Shown one piece after another: positions 40,055-49,750 of a DNA stretch of 64,000 nt. Numbering within the stretch: position 1 is the first letter of the stretch; the number at the start of each line of letters is the position of its first letter. Both the position numbers and the translations under genes were made by a program. Under the pieces are notes generated by a model. That model was not told the origin of the DNA, did not search any database, and was given only the letters and a program-made list of their open reading frames with translations. Origin of the DNA: Verrucomicrobiota bacterium (lineage in GTDB: Bacteria; Verrucomicrobiota; Verrucomicrobiia; Chthoniobacterales; UBA10450); the NCBI GenBank assembly GCA_003218975.1, contig QHPD01000101.1, positions 16,436-80,435 of the forward strand, written 5' to 3'.

Positions 40055-41929
40055 TCACTGAGTCGGATTTGTTTTTGCTGGAGAACCTCTGCTGATAGTC
40101 GCCTTGGTGCTGTCGATCTTATTTGCGAGATCTTTATTTTGCGGATCGAGCGCCAGCGCTTTTTGCCACGACTCCACTGCCTGTGGCAACCGATCTAATT
40201 TCCAATACGCGTCGCCGATGTGTTCGAAGACAATTGGATCGTCGTGACCCATGTTTTTTGCGGCACGCAGCAAATCCGCCAGCGCTTGATCGAATTTGCC
40301 TTTTCGAAACTCAACCCAACCGAGACTATCGAGGTAAGAACCGTTGTTTGGTTCCAGCTCGAGCGCGCGCTTAATCATTTCTTCGGCTTCATCCAAGTGC
40401 ATGCTGTGGTCCGCCCACATGTAACCGAGATAATTGTAGGCTTCTGCCGCGGTGGCCGGATCGAGTGCGATGGATTTGCGAAGCAAGTCAGCCGCTTTGT
40501 CATACAAACCCGCCTGCTCGGCTGTTGCGCCGTAATTGAAGTAGAATTTTGCGTTTACGATTTCATTGTCCTGATCGAGCTCTGCTTCGTGCAGTGCCTC
40601 CTCAAAAGTGGCGACCGCTTGCTGAGTCTGTCTTGCCTCGCGCTGGGCGAGCGCGAGATAATACACGATTTCCGGCGCCCCGGGGAACCGGCGACGGGCT
40701 TCGGCGAGAAATTTCACCGCGCGTTCGGGATCTTTGAGCGGCCCAAGGAGCAGCTCCGCCAGACGCAAATAGATGCCGGCGTGGTCGGGGTTAATGAGCA
40801 GGCTTTGTTCGTAGTTTGCAGCCACCTTGGCAAACTTCGCTTTGGCTTCATCCAGCCGGTTTTCGCGCTGAAGCGACCGCGCTTCGTCGTCTAAAACCTG
40901 CGCCAGCAAATCATACGGTTGATATTTGTCCGGATGCTCTTTGATAATTTGCTCGAGCATCTCAACCGCTTTGCCACGCTGGTTTGTCAGAATGAAACCG
41001 GTCGCCAGTTTCTCACGTGCGTTGGCGTCATCCGGCTGTAATTCGAGCACGCGCAAATAAAGTGGGATCGCTTCTTTTAGCTGTTGGGATGACGCGTAGT
41101 AATCCGCTACATCTTTGAGCACCGCGGGATCGTCGTTCGCGTGTTCGGCTGCCTTTTTGAAAATTTCGTTGACCCGTTTTAATTCGTCCGGTTTTAGTGG
41201 CGAATCGGGTTTGTAAAGGATGACTGCGTAAAGTTTCCCCAGCCGGATCCAGAAATTGGCGTCGTCGGTTCGGACTTTTGCGGCGCGATCCAAAACTTCG
41301 AGTGCTTTTTTCTCTTCGCCCACTGCCAGCTCGATCTCCACGAGATGGTGATAAGCATCTATATCTCGCGGATTCAGCGCGATGGCGCGATTGGCATAAT
41401 CAATGGCCTGGTCCGTTTTCTTGAGATACTTCGCATAGATGAACGCCAGCTGCCGATAAGGCTCGGCGTTGTTCGGGTTCGCCTTGATGGAGTCCTTCAG
41501 AACATCAATCGCCTGAGGAAAATCCTCCTGCCGTATGAGCAAAGCCGCCACGCGCGAGGCGAGCTCCGATTGGCCAGGATCCACATTGAGCACTTGGCGA
41601 TACGACTCCAGCGCTCGATCCATCTCGCCGTTCTCCTCAAGCGCCATGCCTTCCACAAAATGCGTCAATGCGCTGGCTCTGCGCTCGCCTTCTGGACGCA
41701 AAGCGAGATCCGCCGCTGGCTTGAAATTGAGGAAGTCATCCTGTCGATCGACTTTGATTGGGGCAGATGATGGTCTTGTCAGAGGCGACACTGTCCGCGG
41801 GGTTCGTGCCAGTCCCACGCTCGCCGCGACAAGAAAGCCGAGCGTCAAAAAACAGCACAATGGCCAACGCGCCCGCTTCCTCTGTAGCCTCATACTTTCA
41901 ATTTTAGCTTTCAGCGGCGCCTTCAGCAA
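40055..41929 (-). CDS. Tetratricopeptide repeat protein
   Basis: 624 aa, many TPR units (e.g. AAEAYNYLGYMWADHSMHLDEAEEMIKRALELEPNNGSYLDSLGWVEFRKGKFDQAL). Confidence 0.88.
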   Translation of the reverse strand: MLKAPLKAKIESMRLQRKRARWPLCCFLTLGFLVAASVGLARTPRTVSPLTRPSSAPIKVDRQDDFLNFKPAADLALRPEGERRASALTHFVEGMALEENGEMDRALESYRQVLNVDPGQSELASRVAALLIRQEDFPQAIDVLKDSIKANPNNAEPYRQLAFIYAKYLKKTDQAIDYANRAIALNPRDIDAYHHLVEIELAVGEEKKALEVLDRAAKVRTDDANFWIRLGKLYAVILYKPDSPLKPDELKRVNEIFKKAAEHANDDPAVLKDVADYYASSQQLKEAIPLYLRVLELQPDDANAREKLATGFILTNQRGKAVEMLEQIIKEHPDKYQPYDLLAQVLDDEARSLQRENRLDEAKAKFAKVAANYEQSLLINPDHAGIYLRLAELLLGPLKDPERAVKFLAEARRRFPGAPEIVYYLALAQREARQTQQAVATFEEALHEAELDQDNEIVNAKFYFNYGATAEQAGLYDKAADLLRKSIALDPATAAEAYNYLGYMWADHSMHLDEAEEMIKRALELEPNNGSYLDSLGWVEFRKGKFDQALADLLRAAKNMGHDDPIVFEHIGDAYWKLDRLPQAVESWQKALALDPQNKDLANKIDSTKATISRGSPAKTNPTQ

Positions 41930-41985
41930 ACCAGCCTTCGTCCGGGCAGTCGCCGGACTACCGCTTGGCAGGCAAACCTAACCCT

Positions 41986-42066
41986 GTAGAAGCAGCCGTG
42001 TCGGCTGCGTACTCGGGGGAGCGCATGCGCCTCGCGTGCCGTTTGCCGCGCGTCCTCGCGGCAAAC
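41986..42066. repeat. REP-like GTAG hairpin followed by the shared 24-mer hairpin and a third hairpin
   Basis: GTAG-AA-GCAGCCG-TGT-CGGCTGC; GGGGAGCGCATGCGCCTCGCGTGC; GTTTGCCGCG...CGCGGCAAAC. Confidence 0.75.
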
Positions 42067-42152
42067 CCTTCGTGTTTTCAACCCTCGAACCACTTGGATG
42101 TTCCGCGTTTGGCGTTGGATGTTTGACGTTTTCTGAAAGCCGCCGACCGCAG

Positions 42153-42257
42153 TTACACCTTGTAGCGTAGACGCTTCTTATGCCGATGCGCTTTCATGCG
42201 TTTGCGGCGCTTATGCTTGGCGATTTTTGCTTTGCGTCTTTTTTTAAGAGAGCCCAT
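42153..42257 (-). CDS. AURKAIP1/COX24-domain small basic protein (bS22/mS38-like ribosomal protein)
   Basis: Reverse-strand ATG...TAA encodes MGSLKKRRKAKIAKHKRRKRMKAHRHKKRLRYKV; not in the ORF track because of its length. Confidence 0.82.
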   Translation of the reverse strand: MGSLKKRRKAKIAKHKRRKRMKAHRHKKRLRYKV

Positions 42258-42337
42258 TCAGCTTTTCAGATTCGCGAGTCCCGATTCAACCACCTGATCT
42301 ACCACGTTGCAACTCAGTTCTTTCCTGTAGCCCTTGC

Positions 42338-42679
42338 TTAGTGCGCATGTGTGTCACGACGCGACCTCTGTAACTTCCGGAATCTCGCGTCGTAAAATCT
42401 GTCAATGGGGAAGGTTACGAGGAAGGCAAGAGCGCTGACTTCGAGAAACCAAAGCAAGCTTGGTCGCTCGCGCCAACGATCGAGAAACGCAACAGCTCTG
42501 ATGACAAGCGCGACTCCGTAGACAACCACTGTCTCGATCACGAGCACCGCGATGTACGCGAGCGTAGCTTTAAGTGCGGAACGCTTCCCGCAGTGAGGGC
42601 ATGTGTGCCTCCCGAACGGAGAAGGCGCGTACCGTGACCAAGTGAGTGGGAAATCGCGATTGCAATATGGACAAGTCAT
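42338..42679 (-). CDS. Zinc-ribbon membrane protein
   Basis: MTCPYCNRDF...HTCPHCGKRS then two TM segments; start trimmed. Confidence 0.55.
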   Translation of the reverse strand: MTCPYCNRDFPLTWSRYAPSPFGRHTCPHCGKRSALKATLAYIAVLVIETVVVYGVALVIRAVAFLDRWRERPSLLWFLEVSALAFLVTFPIDRFYDARFRKLQRSRRDTHAH

Positions 42680-42731
42680 CAACGTGGACGCGGTCTGACA
42701 CGAATTAGATCTAAAATTTTGCCCAGGCCCA

Positions 42732-44411
42732 TCACTTCCTGAGCATTGCCTCATGTCTTACTCTAAACTCGCTTTTAGCTTTCCATTCCGGAAATTTGTC
42801 GCCGTTGGCGACTTGGTAGCCAACTTCGAAGAGAAGCTGAACATCCTGCACTGCGCCGGAGAGGTCCCACTTGGGATCAAGTTCGTCCGACACCTGGTGG
42901 TAATGTTTCGCGACAAACTCATCGCGCTTCTGTTTTCCGTACTCTGGCGGTTTGCCGATAATCTCGATACCGCGCGCAAGGTGCAATACGGGCACGCCGG
43001 CTTTAGCGAATTCGAAACTGTCGACCCGATAGAAGCCGCCTTTCTCCGGTTCGCTGTTTGCCTTCATCACGCGCCCCTGTCGCGCCGCGGCCTGGCCTAA
43101 CAAGTCGTCCAACGTTGAATTGCCATTGGTGAGATCTTCGAGGTCATGCGATTTGCCCCACGGATTCACGCCGTCGATGTTGATGTCCGCAAGCGTCTTC
43201 TCTAGCGGATACAGCGAATGTTCCGCATAAAATTTCGCACCGAGCAATCCTGCTTCTTCGGCAGTCGTGGCGATAAACAAGACCGAGCGTTTCGGTGGCG
43301 GATTTAACTTTGTGAATGCGACTGCGAGTTGCATGAGAGATGCCACACCCGAGGCATTATCGATCGCGCCGTTAAAAATCTGATCCCCCTGTAATTCCGG
43401 ATGACGCCCGAGATGGTCCCAGTGCGCGGTGTAAATGACATATTCGTCGTGCAATTTCGGATCGTTCCCTTCGAGTTTGCCGATGACATTGTGCGATTTG
43501 AACGAGCGGATCTGTTGTTTGATGTCGATCCTAGCTTTAGCATTTAATGCCACGGGCCGGAATCCTTTTGTTATCGCGGATTTCTTCAGCGCGTCAAAAT
43601 CCTGCCCGCAATCAGCGAATAATTTTTTCGCAACATCAAACGTAACCCACGAACGCGCCGAAACCGCGTCCATGTTCTTATTCGGGTTATCGAGCTCGAA
43701 GTTTTCTTTACCCCAGCTCGATCTCACCACCTGCCAGGGATAAGCCGCCGGTTCGGTTTCGTGGATGATAATCGCCGCGGCCGCGCCTTTTTGCGCTGCA
43801 ATTTCGTACTTGTAAGTCCAGCGGCCGTAGTAGGTCATCGCTTTTCCTTTAAACATTTTTTCGTCGAGTTTTGACGGATCTTTCGGATCGGGCACTGGCG
43901 GATCGCCAATCAACATCAGCAAGGTTTTCCCGCGCACATCGACATCTTTGTAGTCGTCCCAGCCGTATTCGGGCGCGACGACGCCGTATCCGACAAAGAT
44001 CACGTCTGACTTGTCGATCTTAATATCGGGTTGCAGATGCGCCGATGACGCGACGAAATCATCCGGGTATTTGAGATTGATCGTTTTGTCACCAATGCTG
44101 AACGACATTCGCGGTTCGCTTTTGATCCCGGCGAGAGGAACTTCCTGCGTGTATGTGCCATCGGGATTTCCGGGCTTTAATCCGATCCTGTTGAACTGAT
44201 CAGTGATGTATTTGACCGAAAGTTCTTCGCCTTTTGTTCCCGGCGCACGTCCTTCAAATTCATCCGATGCAAGGACCTTAATGTGCGCGAGCAAACCGTC
44301 CGGCGTGATCGCTTCCAGCGCCGGTTGCAAACGCAACGCTAATTCATCGGCGGCAAGGACGGAGGTTGCCGCAACAAGAATGATCGGGGCGACGAACCGC
44401 AGCGTTTTCAC
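42732..44411 (-). CDS. M28-family metallopeptidase with PA domain
   Basis: YTAHWDHLG, GAIDNASGVASLMQLA, TTAEEAGLLGAKFYAEH. Confidence 0.92.
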   Translation of the reverse strand: MKTLRFVAPIILVAATSVLAADELALRLQPALEAITPDGLLAHIKVLASDEFEGRAPGTKGEELSVKYITDQFNRIGLKPGNPDGTYTQEVPLAGIKSEPRMSFSIGDKTINLKYPDDFVASSAHLQPDIKIDKSDVIFVGYGVVAPEYGWDDYKDVDVRGKTLLMLIGDPPVPDPKDPSKLDEKMFKGKAMTYYGRWTYKYEIAAQKGAAAAIIIHETEPAAYPWQVVRSSWGKENFELDNPNKNMDAVSARSWVTFDVAKKLFADCGQDFDALKKSAITKGFRPVALNAKARIDIKQQIRSFKSHNVIGKLEGNDPKLHDEYVIYTAHWDHLGRHPELQGDQIFNGAIDNASGVASLMQLAVAFTKLNPPPKRSVLFIATTAEEAGLLGAKFYAEHSLYPLEKTLADINIDGVNPWGKSHDLEDLTNGNSTLDDLLGQAAARQGRVMKANSEPEKGGFYRVDSFEFAKAGVPVLHLARGIEIIGKPPEYGKQKRDEFVAKHYHQVSDELDPKWDLSGAVQDVQLLFEVGYQVANGDKFPEWKAKSEFRVRHEAMLRK

Positions 44412-44563
44412 TTTTCTTGAGGTGGATCGGCTTCGAAGATCATATCAGACAAATCGCGCGGAAGCGCGCATCGATTTGTTCACAATGCGTTGAGGACACC
44501 GCGTTGCACCTATCGACTTTGTTGCGATCGACCGGCGGGTAATTCGATCGGCAACGAGGATCC

Positions 44564-46243
44564 TCAAGCTTTCCGCTGCAAAATAGTAATGCGTCCGCGC
44601 AAGTGATCGATCGTGCGCGGATAGATCCATGCCGGCTCACGTGGTGTCGCGGCATCGAAGGTGGCGGCGTAAGGGAATTTCTCCGCAAGAAGGTCACCGT
44701 AATATCGGCGCACAGTTTCGCTGGGTACATGATAATCCACGGAATAAATGCTGATGTAATCCGGATTGCGCTTCTCCAAGGCGGCCGCGGTGAACACCCC
44801 TTGGTCCCGATTTTTTTCGTTCTCCGCGATGAGCGGTTGCACCCATTCGGGAAAAACCTTGCGGAACAACTCGAGGCGACCCGGCACATGAGGCAAGCGC
44901 AGGTCTGTGATGTCTTTCGCTGGCGCGATAGACTGGTCGGGTCGGGCAAGATCAATCTCGTGGGCATCGAAATTCGGCAGTTTTGACCAACGCGGACTGG
45001 TACCGCTTGATTCGATCACGCTCCCGCGCGGAACATTTTCCACCATCCAAAGCTGCGCCTTCAGCCGCGGATCATCATTGAAACGCTTGCCGACAAGGTA
45101 ACTGCAAAGGCAGTTGTAGATCAGGATCGGCAGGAGGAGCGCGAGAATCCATTTTCGTCTTTCGAATGTCTGCAGCGCCGGACCAATCATCAAAATAAGA
45201 AACGGAATCGCGGGCAAAACATAGCGGGTTTCCGTTCGCGGGAACGTCCCTATTTTCAAAATATAGAGGAGAAACACCGCGCTGCTTAGGATGAATCCGC
45301 GCGTTGCGGCATCACTGAGGCTGCGTCGTCTCAGGATTAGAATGCAGCTTAAAATCGCCAGGCCGACGATCAAAATCGCGCCAGGAATTCCGACAATTTC
45401 GGGAATCCGGGCAATCGCACCAAGATAATTGGCGCGGTCCGGTTGACCTGAGTAACGGGGCGTGACGGTGTAGTTGTAGATGAAATCGTGCCAGAATTTT
45501 TTCGGCTCATAAAGCATAGTCGGGCATCCGAAGAGAAATCCGAGCAGAACCATAGCCAATCCAATCGCGAGTTGGGGACTAAGAATTATGCTTCGAATGC
45601 TCCCGCCTTTCGTCGCGAATAAATGCGCGACAAGGAGCGCGATTCCAACTGCCAGGCCGTTGTATTTGGTCGCGATCGTGATGCCGGTCAAAAAGCCGGC
45701 AATGGCGTAATTTCGCGCACTAGGGACTGATGCGACCCGGTACGCCGCCCAAAATGCCGCCAGCATCCAAAATAAGAGCGGTGTATCGGCGGTGAGGAAA
45801 TGCGCGTAAGTAACGAATCCGGCGCTCGTGGCGAAAGCAAACGCGATGACAGCGGCAGAAAATCGTCCGTACGAGCGACGGCTAAAACCATAAGCGAGCG
45901 CGATTGTGCCGAGATAAAGCGCAAGCGTCACTAACCGCGATCCGATTAGCTTTGCCGAATTGGCGACTTTCATTCTTTCCGTCGGCACTTGGGTGACTTT
46001 CAGAGCTGCAGTTATCGGCCAGACCACGAAAACGTGGTTTAAGTAGGCGTGAAACGGCGGCTTCATGTAGTCACCCGGCCGCAGCGCGCGCAAACTATGC
46101 AGTGCGATTTGACTGCGATTCCAGCATTCGACTCGTCCCCACGTGATGCCCCGCAGACAAAAGAGGAATGCGAGCGACAGCGCCGCGATTAACAGCGGAT
46201 CAAGGCGTTGAATCTTTGTCGATTGCTCAGTCGACTCGGACAT
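44564..46243 (-). CDS. GT39-like (ArnT/PMT) membrane glycosyltransferase
   Basis: 559 aa polytopic; TADTPLLFWMLAAFWAAYRV. Confidence 0.75.
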   Translation of the reverse strand: MSESTEQSTKIQRLDPLLIAALSLAFLFCLRGITWGRVECWNRSQIALHSLRALRPGDYMKPPFHAYLNHVFVVWPITAALKVTQVPTERMKVANSAKLIGSRLVTLALYLGTIALAYGFSRRSYGRFSAAVIAFAFATSAGFVTYAHFLTADTPLLFWMLAAFWAAYRVASVPSARNYAIAGFLTGITIATKYNGLAVGIALLVAHLFATKGGSIRSIILSPQLAIGLAMVLLGFLFGCPTMLYEPKKFWHDFIYNYTVTPRYSGQPDRANYLGAIARIPEIVGIPGAILIVGLAILSCILILRRRSLSDAATRGFILSSAVFLLYILKIGTFPRTETRYVLPAIPFLILMIGPALQTFERRKWILALLLPILIYNCLCSYLVGKRFNDDPRLKAQLWMVENVPRGSVIESSGTSPRWSKLPNFDAHEIDLARPDQSIAPAKDITDLRLPHVPGRLELFRKVFPEWVQPLIAENEKNRDQGVFTAAALEKRNPDYISIYSVDYHVPSETVRRYYGDLLAEKFPYAATFDAATPREPAWIYPRTIDHLRGRITILQRKA

Positions 46244-46261
46244 GGAAAATGTCCCGCGGGC

Positions 46262-46645
46262 TTACCTAGACATCACGCAGCTTCGCTGGAACCGTTCGGT
46301 TCTCCAAAGCAAATATTGGCGGCCCACAATGTGCGCGTGCACGGCCGATAAAGGCCCGCCACGAGAATCGTTGCCCGGGAAGCCGGGAAAGAGGCTAACG
46401 TGAAAGAACGAGCCGCAGCGCGGGCAGCGAAACAGCGTGGCGTAGATTCTGCTCGCACACATCAGCGTCATGGCAGCTGCACCGGCTACAACGAGCGGTA
46501 CATCTGACTGGACGTAGCGCGATAGTGCTGGCAACCCAACAGCTAACGCGAGGAACAAACCCCAGGAGAACCAGACGAGATATCGTCTACGGCGATAGTC
46601 GTGCCATGCCTCAGCAAACGGCCTTTGTCGAGAGAGCATTGTCAA
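46262..46645 (-). CDS. Zinc-ribbon small membrane protein, possibly frameshifted at the 3' end
   Basis: Two TM segments then CPRCGSFFHVSLFPGF; second knuckle only seen in another frame. Confidence 0.45.
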   Translation of the reverse strand: MTMLSRQRPFAEAWHDYRRRRYLVWFSWGLFLALAVGLPALSRYVQSDVPLVVAGAAAMTLMCASRIYATLFRCPRCGSFFHVSLFPGFPGNDSRGGPLSAVHAHIVGRQYLLWRTERFQRSCVMSR

Positions 46646-46764
46646 CTGAACGGTAGTAAAGGGCTTTGGCGGCCTAAGCGATTATTTCTTCGGGGTCGCA
46701 TCGCGTTTAATTCTGCGGCATTTTCATTGTGCGACACGTGGTTGACGCAAGCGCGCGTTTGCAA

Positions 46765-48903
46765 CTATCTGCTTTCCTGCGATGGCCCGGCGGGCGTCTT
46801 CTTTTTGTCTTGTGGGCCGATGCCGATTTTTTTCAAGAACGGTTGAATCGATTGTTTCCGGCCGAGGAATTTCTCGATGGATACGTTGACGTCACGCAAA
46901 TCGCCTGGCTCGTAAATTTCGCGGCGCAATTTCATGCCGGCTTGTTTGTCGAGGTAGCCGTCCTTCGCTTTTTCGAATACGGTCGCCATATCGGCGGCGA
47001 TGGCGTCCGCCCAGGCATATCCGTAGTAACCGGCGTCGTAACCATTCAAGTGCCCGAAATAAGAAACGAACGTGGTGCTCGGATCGATTGGCAGAAAAAC
47101 TTTTTCCAGGATCGGATTCGACATGACCACGCAATCGTAAGGCGCATCTTCGGGGTGTTGATCGTGCAGGGCCAGATCGAGCGACGCGAACGCGAACTGG
47201 CGGCGATAAAAAACACCGGCGTCCGCCAGCTTAGCGTTGTTCATTTTTTTGATGATCTCTGCCGGAATTTTCTTGGATGGATCGCGGTAGTCGGCAGCAA
47301 ACGTATCGAGCACTTTCTTGTCCCAGACCCAATTTTGCAGCATCTGCGAGGGCGCCTCGACAAAATCACCGGGAACATGCGTTCCGGCGAAACGGCCGTA
47401 CTTGGCGCGAGTGACAATCGAATGCAGGGCGTGACCGAATTCGTGAAACAGCGTTTCCACATCGCTGTGTGTCAGCAAGGATGGTTTGTCCTCAGTCGCC
47501 GGCGGGAAGTTGCATAGCAATGCAACTGTTGGCCGCTGATATTTTCCATCGGGCAAAAGTTTGCCACTTATAATGTCGAACTGGGCGAAGTGATTGAATT
47601 TTCCTTCGCGGGGAAACATATCGAGATAGAACATCCCGAGCGGCTCACCCGTAGAGGAATCGGTCACCATATAGAGCTGAAGGTCGTCGATCCATTTGTA
47701 AGGCACGGCGATCTTTTCGAATTTCAGGCCGAAGATGCTCTGGTAAATATTGAACATACCGTCGAGCACCCGTTGGAACGGGAAATAAGCGCGCAACGCT
47801 TCCTTATCGACGTCATATTTTTGTTTGTTCCGCTGGTTACTGTAATAGCGCCAGTCCCACACCTCGATTTTGGCGTTGGGATCGCTCGTATCGGCAGCTT
47901 TCAATTTTTGTAGTTCTGCGACTTCACTGTCAAACTTCGGCTGAATTCCCACGATTAGGTCGTTGATGTACTTCTCCGCATTCGTGCCGGTCTTGGCCAT
48001 CTTGACCTCGATCTGATAGTCGTCCCACGATTTGTAACCCAGCCGCAGCGCGATTTTGTTCCGGAGCGAAAGCAGTTGATTGAGAACGGAGACGTTTGTG
48101 TCCTTCGCGAGGGTTTCGCGGACCAAATAAAGTTGTTTGCGCGTGGCTTCGCTCTTCGCGTTTTCTTCCACAGTGATGAATTGCCATGTAACGTTTGCCA
48201 TTACCGTGTAAGCGTCGTCTCCGGTTTTCACACCGGGCGACGCAAAAAAGCTACCCGGCAGGCCGTCGAGGTCGGCCTTTGTGAACATGACCGGCGCGCT
48301 CGCCTTGACGATGTTCGTGTCGAAGTCCGTCCCGAGTTTGGACAATTCCTTGCGGAGCTGTTCGACTTCTTTGCGCTGATCTGGAGGCAAATCCAATCCG
48401 GCGCGCCGATAATCGCGCAACATTTCTTTGAGCAGCTTTTCGTCTTCGCCGGTGAGGTTCGGATGCGTGTCGGCGAAAGCGTTGATGGCTTTGTAAACGT
48501 CCTCGCGATAATCAATCCCAACCGCCCATTCTTGAAAGATCTTTACCGCGTTTTCGCCAGCGGTGCGCATCGCGGGATTGGTGTTTGTCTCTTTAATGAT
48601 CGTTGCCTTATTCGCTGCAATTCCGGCTTTGTAAGTGAGATCGTCGAGCGCGACCACGGTGCTCTTAAAAGTAACTTTGCCTAGGTCTTGCGCGCCGATC
48701 TGATCCAGCGCGCTATTCGCCTTAGCGATCGCATCCCTCATGGAAGCCTCGACTGCTTCCGGCGTTTGCTCCCAATGGGGAATTGTCAGCATTGCGTTTG
48801 TCTTCGCCGCAGCAGCGCGAAAATCATCGACGGATTTCAGTTCACCGGCCCACAGATCGGCCGCAACGGCACAAAGCAAAATAGACAACTGCAAGTTTTT
48901 CAT
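46765..48903 (-). CDS. M3-family metallopeptidase (oligopeptidase/Dcp-like), secreted
   Basis: HEFGHALHSI zinc motif (HExxH); signal peptide MKNLQLSILLCAVAADLWAG; start trimmed. Confidence 0.92.
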   Translation of the reverse strand: MKNLQLSILLCAVAADLWAGELKSVDDFRAAAAKTNAMLTIPHWEQTPEAVEASMRDAIAKANSALDQIGAQDLGKVTFKSTVVALDDLTYKAGIAANKATIIKETNTNPAMRTAGENAVKIFQEWAVGIDYREDVYKAINAFADTHPNLTGEDEKLLKEMLRDYRRAGLDLPPDQRKEVEQLRKELSKLGTDFDTNIVKASAPVMFTKADLDGLPGSFFASPGVKTGDDAYTVMANVTWQFITVEENAKSEATRKQLYLVRETLAKDTNVSVLNQLLSLRNKIALRLGYKSWDDYQIEVKMAKTGTNAEKYINDLIVGIQPKFDSEVAELQKLKAADTSDPNAKIEVWDWRYYSNQRNKQKYDVDKEALRAYFPFQRVLDGMFNIYQSIFGLKFEKIAVPYKWIDDLQLYMVTDSSTGEPLGMFYLDMFPREGKFNHFAQFDIISGKLLPDGKYQRPTVALLCNFPPATEDKPSLLTHSDVETLFHEFGHALHSIVTRAKYGRFAGTHVPGDFVEAPSQMLQNWVWDKKVLDTFAADYRDPSKKIPAEIIKKMNNAKLADAGVFYRRQFAFASLDLALHDQHPEDAPYDCVVMSNPILEKVFLPIDPSTTFVSYFGHLNGYDAGYYGYAWADAIAADMATVFEKAKDGYLDKQAGMKLRREIYEPGDLRDVNVSIEKFLGRKQSIQPFLKKIGIGPQDKKKTPAGPSQESR

Positions 48904-48984
48904 TCGGAAAGGTTTGATTGATGAAGGGAGCGAACATTGTGTAAAAGGCTTCCTCGGTAAAGTGAAAACGACGGCCATGCCTGT

Positions 48985-49563
48985 ATGATCGAGAAATTTT
49001 TCCTCGCTTTTATTCCGGTCTTTGTTGCGATCGATCCAATAGGACTGGTCGCGCTCTTCATGGGCCTTGGCACGAGCGCGTCGCGCGAACATCGAAAACG
49101 CCAGGCATATCTAGGAATCTTCACTGCTCTTTGCGTAGCGGTAGGGTTTATTTTTCTCGGGAAGATTGTTTTCGCCGCGCTTGGAATTACAGTGGCGGAT
49201 TTTCAAGTGGCAGGTGGTCTGATTTTGCTCGGCCTGGCCGCGCGCGAACTGCTCGGCCTCGAGCCACACGATCGCGGTGGCAGCGACGAATTTGGTATTG
49301 TTCCGCTTGGCATGCCGCTCATCGCCGGGCCAGCGTTGCTTACGGCCTTGCTGATTCTGGTCGATACTGTGGGGCTGTTTTTTACGCTGGTTTCGCTTCT
49401 GGTAAATCTGGCATTGGTGGCGATCGCGTTCTGCAATGCCGGTCGATTTACGCGCTGGATGGGCAAACAGGGGCTGCGCGGCGTGTCGAAAATAATCGCG
49501 CTTCTTCTTGCGGCGATCGCCGTCAGCCTGATTCGGCGTGGCTGGCACGCCGCGGTGGCCTAA
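48985..49563 (+). CDS. MarC family membrane protein
   Basis: FVAIDPIGLVALFMGLG; GIVPLGMPLIAGPALLTALL. Confidence 0.9.
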   Translation: MIEKFFLAFIPVFVAIDPIGLVALFMGLGTSASREHRKRQAYLGIFTALCVAVGFIFLGKIVFAALGITVADFQVAGGLILLGLAARELLGLEPHDRGGSDEFGIVPLGMPLIAGPALLTALLILVDTVGLFFTLVSLLVNLALVAIAFCNAGRFTRWMGKQGLRGVSKIIALLLAAIAVSLIRRGWHAAVA

Positions 49564-49750
49564 TCAATTATTTGGCCGCGGAGTCGTCCCCGCAGAGGCT
49601 GACGCTTCCATTTTGCCTTTAGCAGGCAATGTTTTAATTTGCGGTTGGCTAAGTCCGAATAGGAGGCCTGACCCGATTTAATTTAGCACATTTAGAGCTT
49701 AACTCGGGGCCATTGACACACTGGCACCCTTCGTTACTATCGTCGCTCAT

